The notes under the pieces: model-generated
The model's input: only the letters and a program-made list of their open reading frames with translations
What the model was told of the DNA's origin: nothing
The model's database searches: none
Part shown: positions 19,310-29,165 of the stretch, piece by piece
Layout of the letters: each line of letters starts with the position of its first letter
Position numbering within the stretch: the first letter of the stretch is position 1
Assembly (NCBI GenBank): GCA_913062955.1
Contig: CAJXZP010000009.1
Span: 25,088-89,087 of the forward strand
Source of the DNA: an uncultured Flavobacteriales bacterium
Lineage (GTDB): Bacteria > Bacteroidota > Bacteroidia > Flavobacteriales_G > Salibacteraceae
DNA length: 64,000 nucleotides
Reading direction: 5' to 3'
Translations under genes and position numbers: made by a program

Positions 19310-22300
19310 ATGAAAACCAAAATACTTTTAATACTCGCTATCTTTGCATTTTGTTTTAACGCAAATGCGCAATCCCCTTATTCTTTCAATTACCAATCGG
19401 TGATTAGAGATGCAGGTGGAAATGTTTTAGCAAATACCAATGTTGGACTTCAATTGACCATTCTTAAAGGAAGTGCTACGGGATTAGTTACCTATCAAGA
19501 AAATCATAATTTAACCTCGAATGATTTCGGGTTAATACATCTCCAAATTGGAACAGGAATAATTGGTTTTGGTGAGTTTGATACTCTTTTATGGGGCGAA
19601 GGGCCCTACTTTATGCAAGTCGGAATGGATTTTTCGGGTGGTGCTAATTACCAAACCATGGGAACTACGCAATTGGTTAGTGTGCCTTATGCATTGCATG
19701 CACGTACAGCCGATAGTATAGTTGGCGGTAATGTGAATGAGGGAGATCCCATTTTTGGAGCTTCCATAGCCGCTAATATTTCGAGTACGGATACTAGCAA
19801 TTGGAATGCGCACACTATGGACACCGATACACAATTAGATTCTACTGGTATAGCTTCTTTGGGGTTTGTTTCGGGAGCCCATACTACAGATACCCAGTTA
19901 TCAGAAACGGATGTGGATGCTTTTGTCGCCAACAACGGTTATCTAACTACAGAGGTTGATGGGGACACCACCAATGAAATTCAAACGCTAACTATTGGAA
20001 ATGATACGCTATATCTTTCAGGAGGTGGGTATGTTAAACTACCCGTTTCCGTGGTTGGTTTCAACGGACAATATACCAACCTGATTGGTGCTCCAGTGAA
20101 TGTTAGTCATTTCACTAATGATGCGGGTTACTTAATCACCGAAATGGATGGTGACCCGACCAATGAAATTCAAACCTTATCTTTTAATAATGATACCATG
20201 TATTTATCGAATGGTGGAGGCGTAGATTTGAGTGGATATGATAACTCAGCAGCTATCAATTTGAATGCTGTAGCGATAACAGGAAACACCTCTAATATTT
20301 CCACGAATACGGGTAATATCTCTACGAATAATTCGGGAATTGCTAGCAATGTAACTGCAATTAGTACAAATGCTTCAGGAGTTTCTGCAAATGGAACCGC
20401 AATTTCAGGTAATACTTCTAGTATTTCCACTAATAATACGGCAATAGGCGGAAACACGACTAATATTACAGCCAATGCATCTACTATGAACACGCATATA
20501 TTAAATGATTTAGATACAGATTCTTCCAACGAAATTCAAAGCCTTAGTTTACTAGGAACAAGTCTTTCTATTTCTGGTGGCAATACAGTCAACCTTCGGG
20601 ATGCATCTGTATGGGATACCAATGCAATTGGAGCCTATTATTTGGGGAGTGTGGGTATCGGTACAAATTCTCCGGCATTCAAACTTCATGTTATGGATGA
20701 TTCAGTGGCTATCTATGGATTAAGTTCTGCTCAAACATCAAATAATTGGCAAAACATAGGAGTGCACGGAGATGTAAATACGGCATCAAACCCGGGTAGA
20801 GGAGTTTTTGGAAGTGCCTATGGTGCAAATTATGGAATGGCAGTTAGAGGTGAGGCATCCACCGGTGCAGAGAATCATGGAGTTTCAGGTATCTCTTTGT
20901 CAACACCTTCTAATTCTATTAACCAATTTGGTGTTTATGGAGAGGCTCGAAAAGGATGGAGTGCAGTAAACGCTGGTACTGGAAATCATTGGGGGGGCTA
21001 TTTTATTTCAACCGGATCAGGAGGATTTACGGTTGGAGCATCAGGAACTGCCACTACTCTTGGCACAGGTTCTAATAGAGGCATATCAGGAACAGCAAAC
21101 AGTAATACGGCTTCTGATAATTTTGGTACCATAGGTTTTGCAAGTGGAACCATTTCAGGGATAAACAGAGGGGCTTATGGTCAAGCGTCCAATAGTACGG
21201 GTACTAATTACGGAATGCAAGGTGTGGCAAGTGGAGCAGGACTTAACCAAACTGGAGTGTATGGTTATTCAAATGGTACTGCAGGTAATAATTATGGGGT
21301 AGATGGAACTACCGAAGCAACAGGTGCTGAAAATGTAGGGACTGGAGGTTTTGCCTATGGTATAAATACAGGAAGCAATAAAAACTTTGGAATGTATGGT
21401 TTCGCTCAAAATGCCGATACTAATTACGGAGTTTATGCTACGGTTACGGGAGCAGATAATGTAAATTACGGGGTGTATTCAGAAGTAGATGGCGGGACTA
21501 TAAATAATTATGCCGTCTATGGGAAAAACAGTTCTACAGGGTCAAGTAGTAACTCTTTCGGTGTTTATGGTTTGTCAGATGGGGTTTCTACATCCTCAAA
21601 CTGGGGTATAAATGGTTCTGCAACTGGTTCTGCAGGTACGGGTTCCCAAAACACGGGAGTTTTAGGTTCGACAGATGGTGCCGCAAGTTTTAATATAGGG
21701 GTATTAGGTAATGCATTTGGTACGGGTACTTCTAACTATGGGGTTTATTCTATTGCTTCAAATGGAACAAATAATTATGCGGGTTACTTTAGCGGTGATG
21801 TTACCATTACGGGTAACTTAAATGTAACGGGTTCCATTGCGAAAGGAAGTGGTACATTTAAAATTGATCATCCATTAGATCCGGAAAATAAGTATTTGGT
21901 TCACAGTTTTGTAGAATCACCGGAAATGATGAATATATATAGTGGTAATATCACTACGGATGCTCAAGGTTTTGCAACGGTTGAATTACCCGCTTATTTT
22001 GATGCCGCAAATAAAGATTTTAGATATCAACTTACGGTAATGGGCTCATTTGCTCAGGCAATTATTAAAGAGAAAATTTCAGATAACAAATTTGTGGTAC
22101 AAACCAATAATCCAAATATTGAAGTGAGCTGGCAAGTAACGGGTGTACGGTCTGATAAATATGCGGAAGCCAATAGAGTGGTAGTTGAAGTTGAAAAAAC
22201 GAAAAAAGGAACTTATCTGCACCCAGAAGTTTACGGTATGTCGGCTGATAAATCGGAAAATGCAGATAGTGAAAACCTAAATCAAGGGGATAGTGAAAAC

Positions 22301-22420
22301 GTAACAAATAGTTCAAGCAGCTCAAAAAATAATATTTCGAAATTGCTGGAAGAAAAGAAAAAATCCAACAATGTAATAGTTTCACCTATTGCCGAAGAAA
22401 AGTCAATACAAGAAAAATAA
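19310..22420 (+). CDS. Large secreted fibre-like repeat protein
   Basis: Signal peptide; N-terminal domain SPYSFNYQSVIRDAGGNVLANTNVGLQLTIL; Asn/Thr/Ser-rich NTSNISTNTGNIST repeats; about 15 NYGVYG-type repeats; C-terminal FKIDHPLDPENKYLVHSFVESPEMMNIYSG domain. Confidence 0.75.
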   Translation: MKTKILLILAIFAFCFNANAQSPYSFNYQSVIRDAGGNVLANTNVGLQLTILKGSATGLVTYQENHNLTSNDFGLIHLQIGTGIIGFGEFDTLLWGEGPYFMQVGMDFSGGANYQTMGTTQLVSVPYALHARTADSIVGGNVNEGDPIFGASIAANISSTDTSNWNAHTMDTDTQLDSTGIASLGFVSGAHTTDTQLSETDVDAFVANNGYLTTEVDGDTTNEIQTLTIGNDTLYLSGGGYVKLPVSVVGFNGQYTNLIGAPVNVSHFTNDAGYLITEMDGDPTNEIQTLSFNNDTMYLSNGGGVDLSGYDNSAAINLNAVAITGNTSNISTNTGNISTNNSGIASNVTAISTNASGVSANGTAISGNTSSISTNNTAIGGNTTNITANASTMNTHILNDLDTDSSNEIQSLSLLGTSLSISGGNTVNLRDASVWDTNAIGAYYLGSVGIGTNSPAFKLHVMDDSVAIYGLSSAQTSNNWQNIGVHGDVNTASNPGRGVFGSAYGANYGMAVRGEASTGAENHGVSGISLSTPSNSINQFGVYGEARKGWSAVNAGTGNHWGGYFISTGSGGFTVGASGTATTLGTGSNRGISGTANSNTASDNFGTIGFASGTISGINRGAYGQASNSTGTNYGMQGVASGAGLNQTGVYGYSNGTAGNNYGVDGTTEATGAENVGTGGFAYGINTGSNKNFGMYGFAQNADTNYGVYATVTGADNVNYGVYSEVDGGTINNYAVYGKNSSTGSSSNSFGVYGLSDGVSTSSNWGINGSATGSAGTGSQNTGVLGSTDGAASFNIGVLGNAFGTGTSNYGVYSIASNGTNNYAGYFSGDVTITGNLNVTGSIAKGSGTFKIDHPLDPENKYLVHSFVESPEMMNIYSGNITTDAQGFATVELPAYFDAANKDFRYQLTVMGSFAQAIIKEKISDNKFVVQTNNPNIEVSWQVTGVRSDKYAEANRVVVEVEKTKKGTYLHPEVYGMSADKSENADSENLNQGDSENVTNSSSSSKNNISKLLEEKKKSNNVIVSPIAEEKSIQEK

Positions 22421-22501
22421 AAAGTAATGAAAGTGGTCGTTCGTTTAACAAAAGAGATTTCGTTTAAGTCATACGTTTAAAGTACGTTTTTAAAGATGGG
22501 T

Positions 22502-22530
22502 GAAAAGGCAAACGTTGAGTTCGCCTTTTC
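22502..22530 (+). terminator. Hairpin, possible terminator after fibre-like gene
   Basis: GAAAAGGC...GCCTTTTC stem; T-run is interrupted. Confidence 0.45.
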
Positions 22531-22651
22531 TATACCGCTTTTTAATGGATAAGTTGTCTAAACGTAATCCACGTCCTATTTTCGTATTAACATAAGCAAC
22601 TAATGTATTTCTAAAACGTCTTCTTTCATAACCACATTAAAGCGATATCTT

Positions 22652-25600
22652 TTGCGTAAAAACTCATCCTTATTATTTGCCATTATTAGTTATTTCGCGG
22701 TAACGATATTCTTATTTATTGGCACTCCTTTATCTGCGCAATATTGGTTGCAAAAAGCCGGTGGAATAACCATTGACGAAGCAGCGGATGTTGCATTAGA
22801 TCCTTTAAATAATGCCTATACCGTAGGGTATTTTACTGGGCAAGCATTTTTTGGAGGGAGTGTAATAACCGCAGTTGGTGCTACGGATGTTTTTGTAAGC
22901 AAAACGGATAACTCGGGCAATTTTGCATGGATGGTTCGTGCCGGTGGTTCGGAGTCCGATAAAGCAGAAGCAGTAGCGGTAGATGCATTGGGGAATGTGT
23001 ATGTGACCGGGTATTTTTCTGGGACCGCATATTTCGGGACTAATTCCTTAATTTCATCGGGTTTACAAGATGTGTATGTAGCTAAATACAACACTTCTGG
23101 AGTTCTTCAATGGGTCACGCAAGCGGGGGGCAGTGCGTCCGATATTGGTTTTGGTATTGATGTCAATAATTTAGGAGAAGTATTCCTTACCGGTTCATTT
23201 AAATCTACAGCCACATTTGGAATGCATTCGGTAACCGCAGCGAATGCCACAAGTGATATTTTTATTGCGAAATTAGATACATCTGGGGTCTTTGAATGGG
23301 TGAAATCAGGAACGGGTAATTATCCAAATCGGGGTAGATCCTTGGGAACAGATAATTTCGGTAATGTTTATGTGACCGGACAATTCAGTGATACCATCAT
23401 TTTTGATCAAGTTCACAATAACCAAAGTCAAAATATAATTTTCTTGGTAAAACTCGACTCCAATGGTGTTGAGAAATGGTTTACCACTATGGATGGCGCT
23501 ATTTCCAATGTGGTAAATGATATGGCAGTTGACGGTTCAGGTAACTTATTTGTAACCGGTGATTTTAGTGGAATACTCAGTGTTTACGATATAAATACAG
23601 GGGTGTCCTCCGCCATTTCTAGTACGTTCACCCATTCCATATTTACGGCTAAATATGATAGCTCAGGACTTTGGGTGCAAAAGGGAGCTGTGGGTTCTAA
23701 TAATCCAATTTCTGCGAAGAGTATCGCAAATGATGCCGCAGGGAATTTCTATATTGGAGGGTATTTTGAATGTGATTTCACGGAGTTTTCGAATAGCTAT
23801 GGAGCGGCCAATTTTTTGTCGGTGGGTAGTAAGGATGTTTTTGTAGCTAAATTTAATGCCAATGGATCTTGGGATTATAGCCGGAATATTGGCGGCTCAT
23901 ATGAAGATGTTTGTTACGGTATTGACGTTAGTTCTTCTGGCGAAATTCATGCAGCCGGTAGTTTTTCAGGTGATTTACACATACCTATATCCGCTAACTT
24001 TTCCGCTACTAACCTTTCGTTTTGGACCACGGCTGGATGCGGTTTAAGTAATAATTATTGCGGTGATTCTGCTTATGGAAGTTATAAAACACTAAGTGCT
24101 CAAGGAAATAAGGACTTTTTTATTATCAATGGGTTTGACCCAAATAGAGAACCTTTTGATTTTTATATACGTTCAGGTACCAGTTGTGTAAAGGACCTTA
24201 TTCCAGTTTGTATCGAAAACTGTGCAGATACAGTTAGAGGTTGCGGATCCGTTACTTTAACGGTAAATACCGAAATCTGTACGAGCATAGCACCGGTAAT
24301 GGGGTATCACTGGAATGGATGGAACAGCAGTAGTTTAATGTTAACGGTGGTTTCTTCGGGTTGGAATTACCTGGAAGTGAAACATCCCGATCTTTGTTTT
24401 ATTCAAACAGACTCTATTTATGTGGTGATAGATACACTACCGTCTCTTCCATATATTTCAGATGGAAAACATTTTAACCATATGGAATTAGTTACGGAGC
24501 CCGTTCATTTATGTACACCAGACACAACGATGCTTACCGGAGGTGGTTTTTCTTTGTCGGATACCTATTGGTGGACAGGTCCGGGGATAGCTGCTGGAGT
24601 TTATGATTCCAATATTATTGTTTCCATGGAAGGTACTTATTCATTCCATGTGCTTTCTCCTATGGGGTGTTCCATTTCAAATACTGTTTTAGTAAAAGAA
24701 AACTTACCCTTACCTCCCTTTAATTTACAAATGTTAATGAGCGATACGGTAACGGTTTGCTTTCCTGATCCATTCACGGTTCAGTTGTACGATAGCGTTT
24801 CAAATCCTTCGGCAGCCCCAGGGTGTTTAACAACTAACATATTTGCAGGGTCTTCCCTTTGGGGGAGCGATAGTGGACTGGTATATCAAACTTTTTGTGA
24901 TGCCTACGCCAATTTTGAAGTCGACTCCTCAGGACTGTATACGATTTATGATACCACCATTCGAGAAAATTATTGTTACCAAGATACCCATACCGTTTTT
25001 CAATCTGTATATGTGCAGGTATATCCCAAACCTGTGGTATTGCCGTTTCCAATTACCTTGGTAGGTAATGCGATTATTTGCCCGGGTGGAACTAATGAAC
25101 TCAATGCAAGCGGGGCTCCCAATTATGAATGGTTTGGTACGGGTGTAAATGGTAACTCAGATAGCACCATTTTTGTCTCTAATCCAGGAATTTACAGAGT
25201 GCAGTCTACCGTTATTGATACCAATTCCTTTGGCTGTATAGGACAGGTTGTTATTTCCGAATCAATAAATATTAGCTTAAAAATACAGCCAACCATTACC
25301 ACGACCGATTACATTATTTGTCCTGGTTCATCTGTTACTCTATCGAGTAGCGAACCCATCGGAAATGCTTGGGAAGGTCCCAATGGCCCTATTCCTGGAG
25401 GTTCAACAGTTTCCGTTTCCGATCCCGGAAGCTATTTTTCGGTGGTGAATGATGCAGATAGTTGTGGGTTAGTCTCCAATACAATTACCTTATATCATTA
25501 TACCACTCCTAAATTGGTAGCTATTGGCGATACTGTTTTATGTCCCGGTGCAACTACGTTATTATTCGTTCAGGCTAACTCAAGTGCTATCATTACCTGG

Positions 25601-27547
25601 GATCCGCCTTTGTCGGGTTCCAACCCCATTCAAAATATTACAGCTCCAGGTACCTATTCTTGTTCTATTGTTTCTTGTGGGATTACCACCACGGCAAGTA
25701 TTACCATCCATTCGGGAAATCCGGCCGCTCAAATAATGCCTACGGGGGTTTTATGTGCCGATTCTTCGGTTGTTTTAATGGGGCCATCCGGAATGGTGAG
25801 TTACTCTTGGTTACCATCTAACGATACTACTCAAAATATTACAGTAGACAGTTCAGGGATCTTTACCTTAAGTATTGTGGATGCCAATGGATGTGCGGGT
25901 ACCTCGCCTCCCTTTACGGTAAATACGATTCATGTGAATACGGGGTTAACCCAAAGTGGTTATGGGTTCTGTGATGGAGACTCTCTTCAATTACAAGCGG
26001 ATACCAGTTTGTCCTCCTTCTTCTGGTTGCCCGGGGGAGATACCACCTCCGGAATTAGTATAACCCAACCCGGTAGTTATTCATTGAATGTAACCGATTC
26101 CAATGGGTGTGTCAGTATTGGCTGGCCTTTTAATGTCAATCAATCCGCTTCCAGCTTACCCGTTTTACAAACAGGTGATAGTGTGATTTGTGTGAACGAT
26201 ACGGTTGTTTTGAGTCCCGTAGTTCAAGGGTATAGTTCGTACTTATGGATGCCCGGAAATAGTACCTCCCCAAACTTAGAAGTGACCCAGTCCGGTACGT
26301 ATATTTTAGCGGTGTCCGATTCTATGGGGTGTCAACTGGAATCAGACTCCTTTCAAATTACCGTTTTAGATTTACCTATTTCCAGTTTTAATGTGAACGG
26401 TGTTTTATGTGAAGATTCTACTTTACAATTGCAAGGGGTAGCTGGATTGAATCACTATACTTGGTTACCTAATAATGAAAGTACCCCTAATATTACGGTG
26501 TCAAGTCCGGGTACTTATATATTAGTGGTAACGGATACCAATGGGTGTAAGAGTCTTCCTTTTTCGTTCTTGGTGGATGAAATCCGTGTCCCTGCATCCA
26601 TTTCTAATACCGTGTTCGGATTTTGTTATGGCGATAGTTTAGTATTGAATGCGAATCCTGGAATGGCAAGCTATTACTGGTCTCCTTCAGGCGAAATTAC
26701 GAACTCCATAGTCGTTGTAGAAACCGAAGAGATTACCCTTACGGTTACCGATACCAATGGATGTAAAGGAAATGTGGGTCCTGTTCAAATAATTCAATCT
26801 GAATTGATGACTCAAATTAATGTGAATGGTAACGAACGGATTTGTGAAGGAGATACCGTCATTGTTTCTGCCGCAAATACCAATTATGCGAGTTACCATT
26901 GGAAACCTAGTAATTCAACAACTCAAGAAATTTGGGTGACCGAATCAGGAACGGTTTGGCTAGAAGCGGTGGATAGTATTGGATGTATTATTACCTCGGA
27001 CTCTATTCAAATTGAAGTGGTCGAAAATAATTTGCAAATCCCTAGCGTATCGGCCGATTCGTTAGTTTGTTCGGGAACCTCCGTTACTTTTGTTGCGGAG
27101 GCGGGTACCGATTCCATTTATTGGTATACCTCCATGGGTGCTTCATCTTTCTTTGTTGGCGATATATGGGTGAATACTATTACAGGTAATACCGTGTATT
27201 ATTTGCAAACGATTTCGGAACCTTGTAAAAGTGAATTTTCCTCCATTATAGTTCTTGCCGAAGACTGTGAGAAACCAACGGTCTCCAATGTTTTTACTCC
27301 AAATGGGGATGGAGTACATGACTATTGGTATATTGAAATTACCGGAGCCACGTGTTACCACGTAGATATTTATAATCGTTGGGGAATGTTATTGTATACC
27401 CTAGAATCGCAAAGCGAACAATGGGATGGAACCGTTGAGAATTCCAATATGGATGCCTCAGATGGGACGTATTATTACATTTTGAATTACTGTGATTATC
27501 GTTTTCAAGAGTATAGCCAAACGGGATATATTACTTTAATTCGATAA
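22652..27547 (+). CDS. Giant secreted protein: SBBP-like propeller repeats, Ig-like repeats, gliding motility-associated C-terminal domain (type B sorting)
   Basis: TTG start with signal peptide; repeated DxxGNVYVTGYFSG units; repeated C-E/P-D-S/T...Y-x-W-x-P...VTDxNGC units; VFTPNGDGVHDYWYIEI...IYNRWGMLLY...WDGT end. Confidence 0.85.
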   Translation: MRKNSSLLFAIISYFAVTIFLFIGTPLSAQYWLQKAGGITIDEAADVALDPLNNAYTVGYFTGQAFFGGSVITAVGATDVFVSKTDNSGNFAWMVRAGGSESDKAEAVAVDALGNVYVTGYFSGTAYFGTNSLISSGLQDVYVAKYNTSGVLQWVTQAGGSASDIGFGIDVNNLGEVFLTGSFKSTATFGMHSVTAANATSDIFIAKLDTSGVFEWVKSGTGNYPNRGRSLGTDNFGNVYVTGQFSDTIIFDQVHNNQSQNIIFLVKLDSNGVEKWFTTMDGAISNVVNDMAVDGSGNLFVTGDFSGILSVYDINTGVSSAISSTFTHSIFTAKYDSSGLWVQKGAVGSNNPISAKSIANDAAGNFYIGGYFECDFTEFSNSYGAANFLSVGSKDVFVAKFNANGSWDYSRNIGGSYEDVCYGIDVSSSGEIHAAGSFSGDLHIPISANFSATNLSFWTTAGCGLSNNYCGDSAYGSYKTLSAQGNKDFFIINGFDPNREPFDFYIRSGTSCVKDLIPVCIENCADTVRGCGSVTLTVNTEICTSIAPVMGYHWNGWNSSSLMLTVVSSGWNYLEVKHPDLCFIQTDSIYVVIDTLPSLPYISDGKHFNHMELVTEPVHLCTPDTTMLTGGGFSLSDTYWWTGPGIAAGVYDSNIIVSMEGTYSFHVLSPMGCSISNTVLVKENLPLPPFNLQMLMSDTVTVCFPDPFTVQLYDSVSNPSAAPGCLTTNIFAGSSLWGSDSGLVYQTFCDAYANFEVDSSGLYTIYDTTIRENYCYQDTHTVFQSVYVQVYPKPVVLPFPITLVGNAIICPGGTNELNASGAPNYEWFGTGVNGNSDSTIFVSNPGIYRVQSTVIDTNSFGCIGQVVISESINISLKIQPTITTTDYIICPGSSVTLSSSEPIGNAWEGPNGPIPGGSTVSVSDPGSYFSVVNDADSCGLVSNTITLYHYTTPKLVAIGDTVLCPGATTLLFVQANSSAIITWDPPLSGSNPIQNITAPGTYSCSIVSCGITTTASITIHSGNPAAQIMPTGVLCADSSVVLMGPSGMVSYSWLPSNDTTQNITVDSSGIFTLSIVDANGCAGTSPPFTVNTIHVNTGLTQSGYGFCDGDSLQLQADTSLSSFFWLPGGDTTSGISITQPGSYSLNVTDSNGCVSIGWPFNVNQSASSLPVLQTGDSVICVNDTVVLSPVVQGYSSYLWMPGNSTSPNLEVTQSGTYILAVSDSMGCQLESDSFQITVLDLPISSFNVNGVLCEDSTLQLQGVAGLNHYTWLPNNESTPNITVSSPGTYILVVTDTNGCKSLPFSFLVDEIRVPASISNTVFGFCYGDSLVLNANPGMASYYWSPSGEITNSIVVVETEEITLTVTDTNGCKGNVGPVQIIQSELMTQINVNGNERICEGDTVIVSAANTNYASYHWKPSNSTTQEIWVTESGTVWLEAVDSIGCIITSDSIQIEVVENNLQIPSVSADSLVCSGTSVTFVAEAGTDSIYWYTSMGASSFFVGDIWVNTITGNTVYYLQTISEPCKSEFSSIIVLAEDCEKPTVSNVFTPNGDGVHDYWYIEITGATCYHVDIYNRWGMLLYTLESQSEQWDGTVENSNMDASDGTYYYILNYCDYRFQEYSQTGYITLIR

Positions 27548-27552
27548 GTGGT

Positions 27553-29049
27553 TTAGTCAATAAATGGAAGTAGCTCATCGGCTAAGTCTCTGTTATTGGC
27601 CAAACGAGGAATCTTGTTTTGCCCACCCAATTTACCTCTCGATTTCATCATGTGCATAAACCCATCTTTTTTGATAAGGGTTACTTTCAGCGGAGTGAGA
27701 ATGTTGCCTGTAATTAAATCCTTATAGTAAGGATTCTTGCCTTGTAAAGTTTGATCCAGCTTTAATCGGAAGGCATCCATATTTGCAGGCAATCGGTCAA
27801 ATTCAATAAACCACTCATGGTAGGGTAAACCATCTGTAGGTTTTATTTGTGGTGCCAGGTGGAACTCACGTACCTCCATATCAAATTGAGGCATAATTTC
27901 TTGCAAAGCACTTTCTACTTCGGCTGCAATAACGTGTTCGCCAAAAGCAGAAGTAAAATGTTTAATTCTACCCGTAACTTTAATACGGTAAGGTTGCAAA
28001 CAAACAAACTCCACGGTATCGCCAATATTATATCCCCAAAGGCCCGCATTGGTATTTAAAATCAGTACATAGTTCACACCCAATTTCACATCTTTCAAGG
28101 AAATTCGAGTCGGGTTTTCATCCTGGAATTCGCTGACTGCAATAAACTCGAAAAATATTCCGGCATTAATATTTAGCAATAAACCCGGTTCGGTTTGCGT
28201 GTCTTGAAAGGCAATAAACCCTTCCGAAGCAGGATAGGTTTCAATGGAAGCAATGGTTTTTCCAATGAGTTTTTTAAAGATGGCTTCGTAGGGTTGGTAA
28301 TTTACCCCGCCATGCATAAACAATGAGAAATTTGGAAAAATATCGGCTATGGTATCTTTACCTGATTTGGCAATTAGCCGTTCAAAATACATCTGTACCC
28401 AAGAAGGAATCCCACCGATTAAACGTAAGTCTTCGGGTAACGTTTCTTCTACAATAGTATCTACTTTGGTTTCCCAATCGTCTATCAAGTTGGTTTCCCA
28501 AGAAGGAAGACGGTTCTTTTGAAGGTAGGATGGAACCCAATGAGCCGTGATGCCCGATAATCTACCTAGAGGCACCCCATTGAGGTCGTTTAACTCCGGA
28601 CTTCCTTGTAAAAAAATCATTTTTCCGTCAATGAAGTCCGCTTTCCCAGTTTCGTTGACATAACACAACAAAGCCAGTTTGGCCGCGTCCACATGATGGG
28701 CGACCGATTCGTTTGAAATAGGAATGTATTTAGCTCCAGAGGTAGTTCCTGAAGTTTTGCAGAAATAGGCCGGTTTCCCGGGCCAAATAATATCCGATTT
28801 GCCTTCTACTACTTGATCGATATACGAGCGTAAACCTTCGTAATCTCGCACCGGTACGTGCTTTTTGAAATCTTCGTAGGATTTAATAATGGCAAAACGA
28901 TGATCTTTCCCAAACTGGGTGTTTTCAGCTTGATCAATCAAGTTTCGGAAAGTTTTATCTTGCCAATGAATAGGTTCGTCCACCGTATCGCGGAGTCGAT
29001 TAACTAAAATACTTGCGTAAAATTTTCCAAAAACAGATTTTAAACCCAT
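27553..29049 (-). CDS. GH3 auxin-responsive promoter family protein (acyl-adenylate-forming family)
   Basis: FCKTSGTTSGAKYIPIS, YPASEGFIAFQ, LWGYNIGDTVEF, GRIKHFTSAFGEHVIAAEVE. Confidence 0.88.
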   Translation of the reverse strand: MGLKSVFGKFYASILVNRLRDTVDEPIHWQDKTFRNLIDQAENTQFGKDHRFAIIKSYEDFKKHVPVRDYEGLRSYIDQVVEGKSDIIWPGKPAYFCKTSGTTSGAKYIPISNESVAHHVDAAKLALLCYVNETGKADFIDGKMIFLQGSPELNDLNGVPLGRLSGITAHWVPSYLQKNRLPSWETNLIDDWETKVDTIVEETLPEDLRLIGGIPSWVQMYFERLIAKSGKDTIADIFPNFSLFMHGGVNYQPYEAIFKKLIGKTIASIETYPASEGFIAFQDTQTEPGLLLNINAGIFFEFIAVSEFQDENPTRISLKDVKLGVNYVLILNTNAGLWGYNIGDTVEFVCLQPYRIKVTGRIKHFTSAFGEHVIAAEVESALQEIMPQFDMEVREFHLAPQIKPTDGLPYHEWFIEFDRLPANMDAFRLKLDQTLQGKNPYYKDLITGNILTPLKVTLIKKDGFMHMMKSRGKLGGQNKIPRLANNRDLADELLPFID

Positions 29050-29165
29050 GCGGACAAACCTAGTAATTATTTAGGATCTAATATATATATATATTACTGA
29101 TCTTTTTTTGGAATGGAATTTATATATTTGGATACTCTATTTATTATTATACTAATGTTTTAACC

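Noticed and set aside
20170-20529. 119-aa hydrophobic antisense ORF in the fibre-like gene
   Set aside because: Arises from the antisense of Asn/Thr/Ser repeats; Val/Ile/Glu periodicity mirrors the repeat, not a real membrane protein
19500-22400. Phage tail-fibre/prophage interpretation
   Set aside because: No other phage genes nearby; signal peptide and Bacteroidota-type N-terminal domain favour a secreted host protein
22442-22493. CRISPR array interpretation of the CGTTTAA repeats
   Set aside because: Repeats are 7 bp with irregular 11-19 bp spacing; no cas genes
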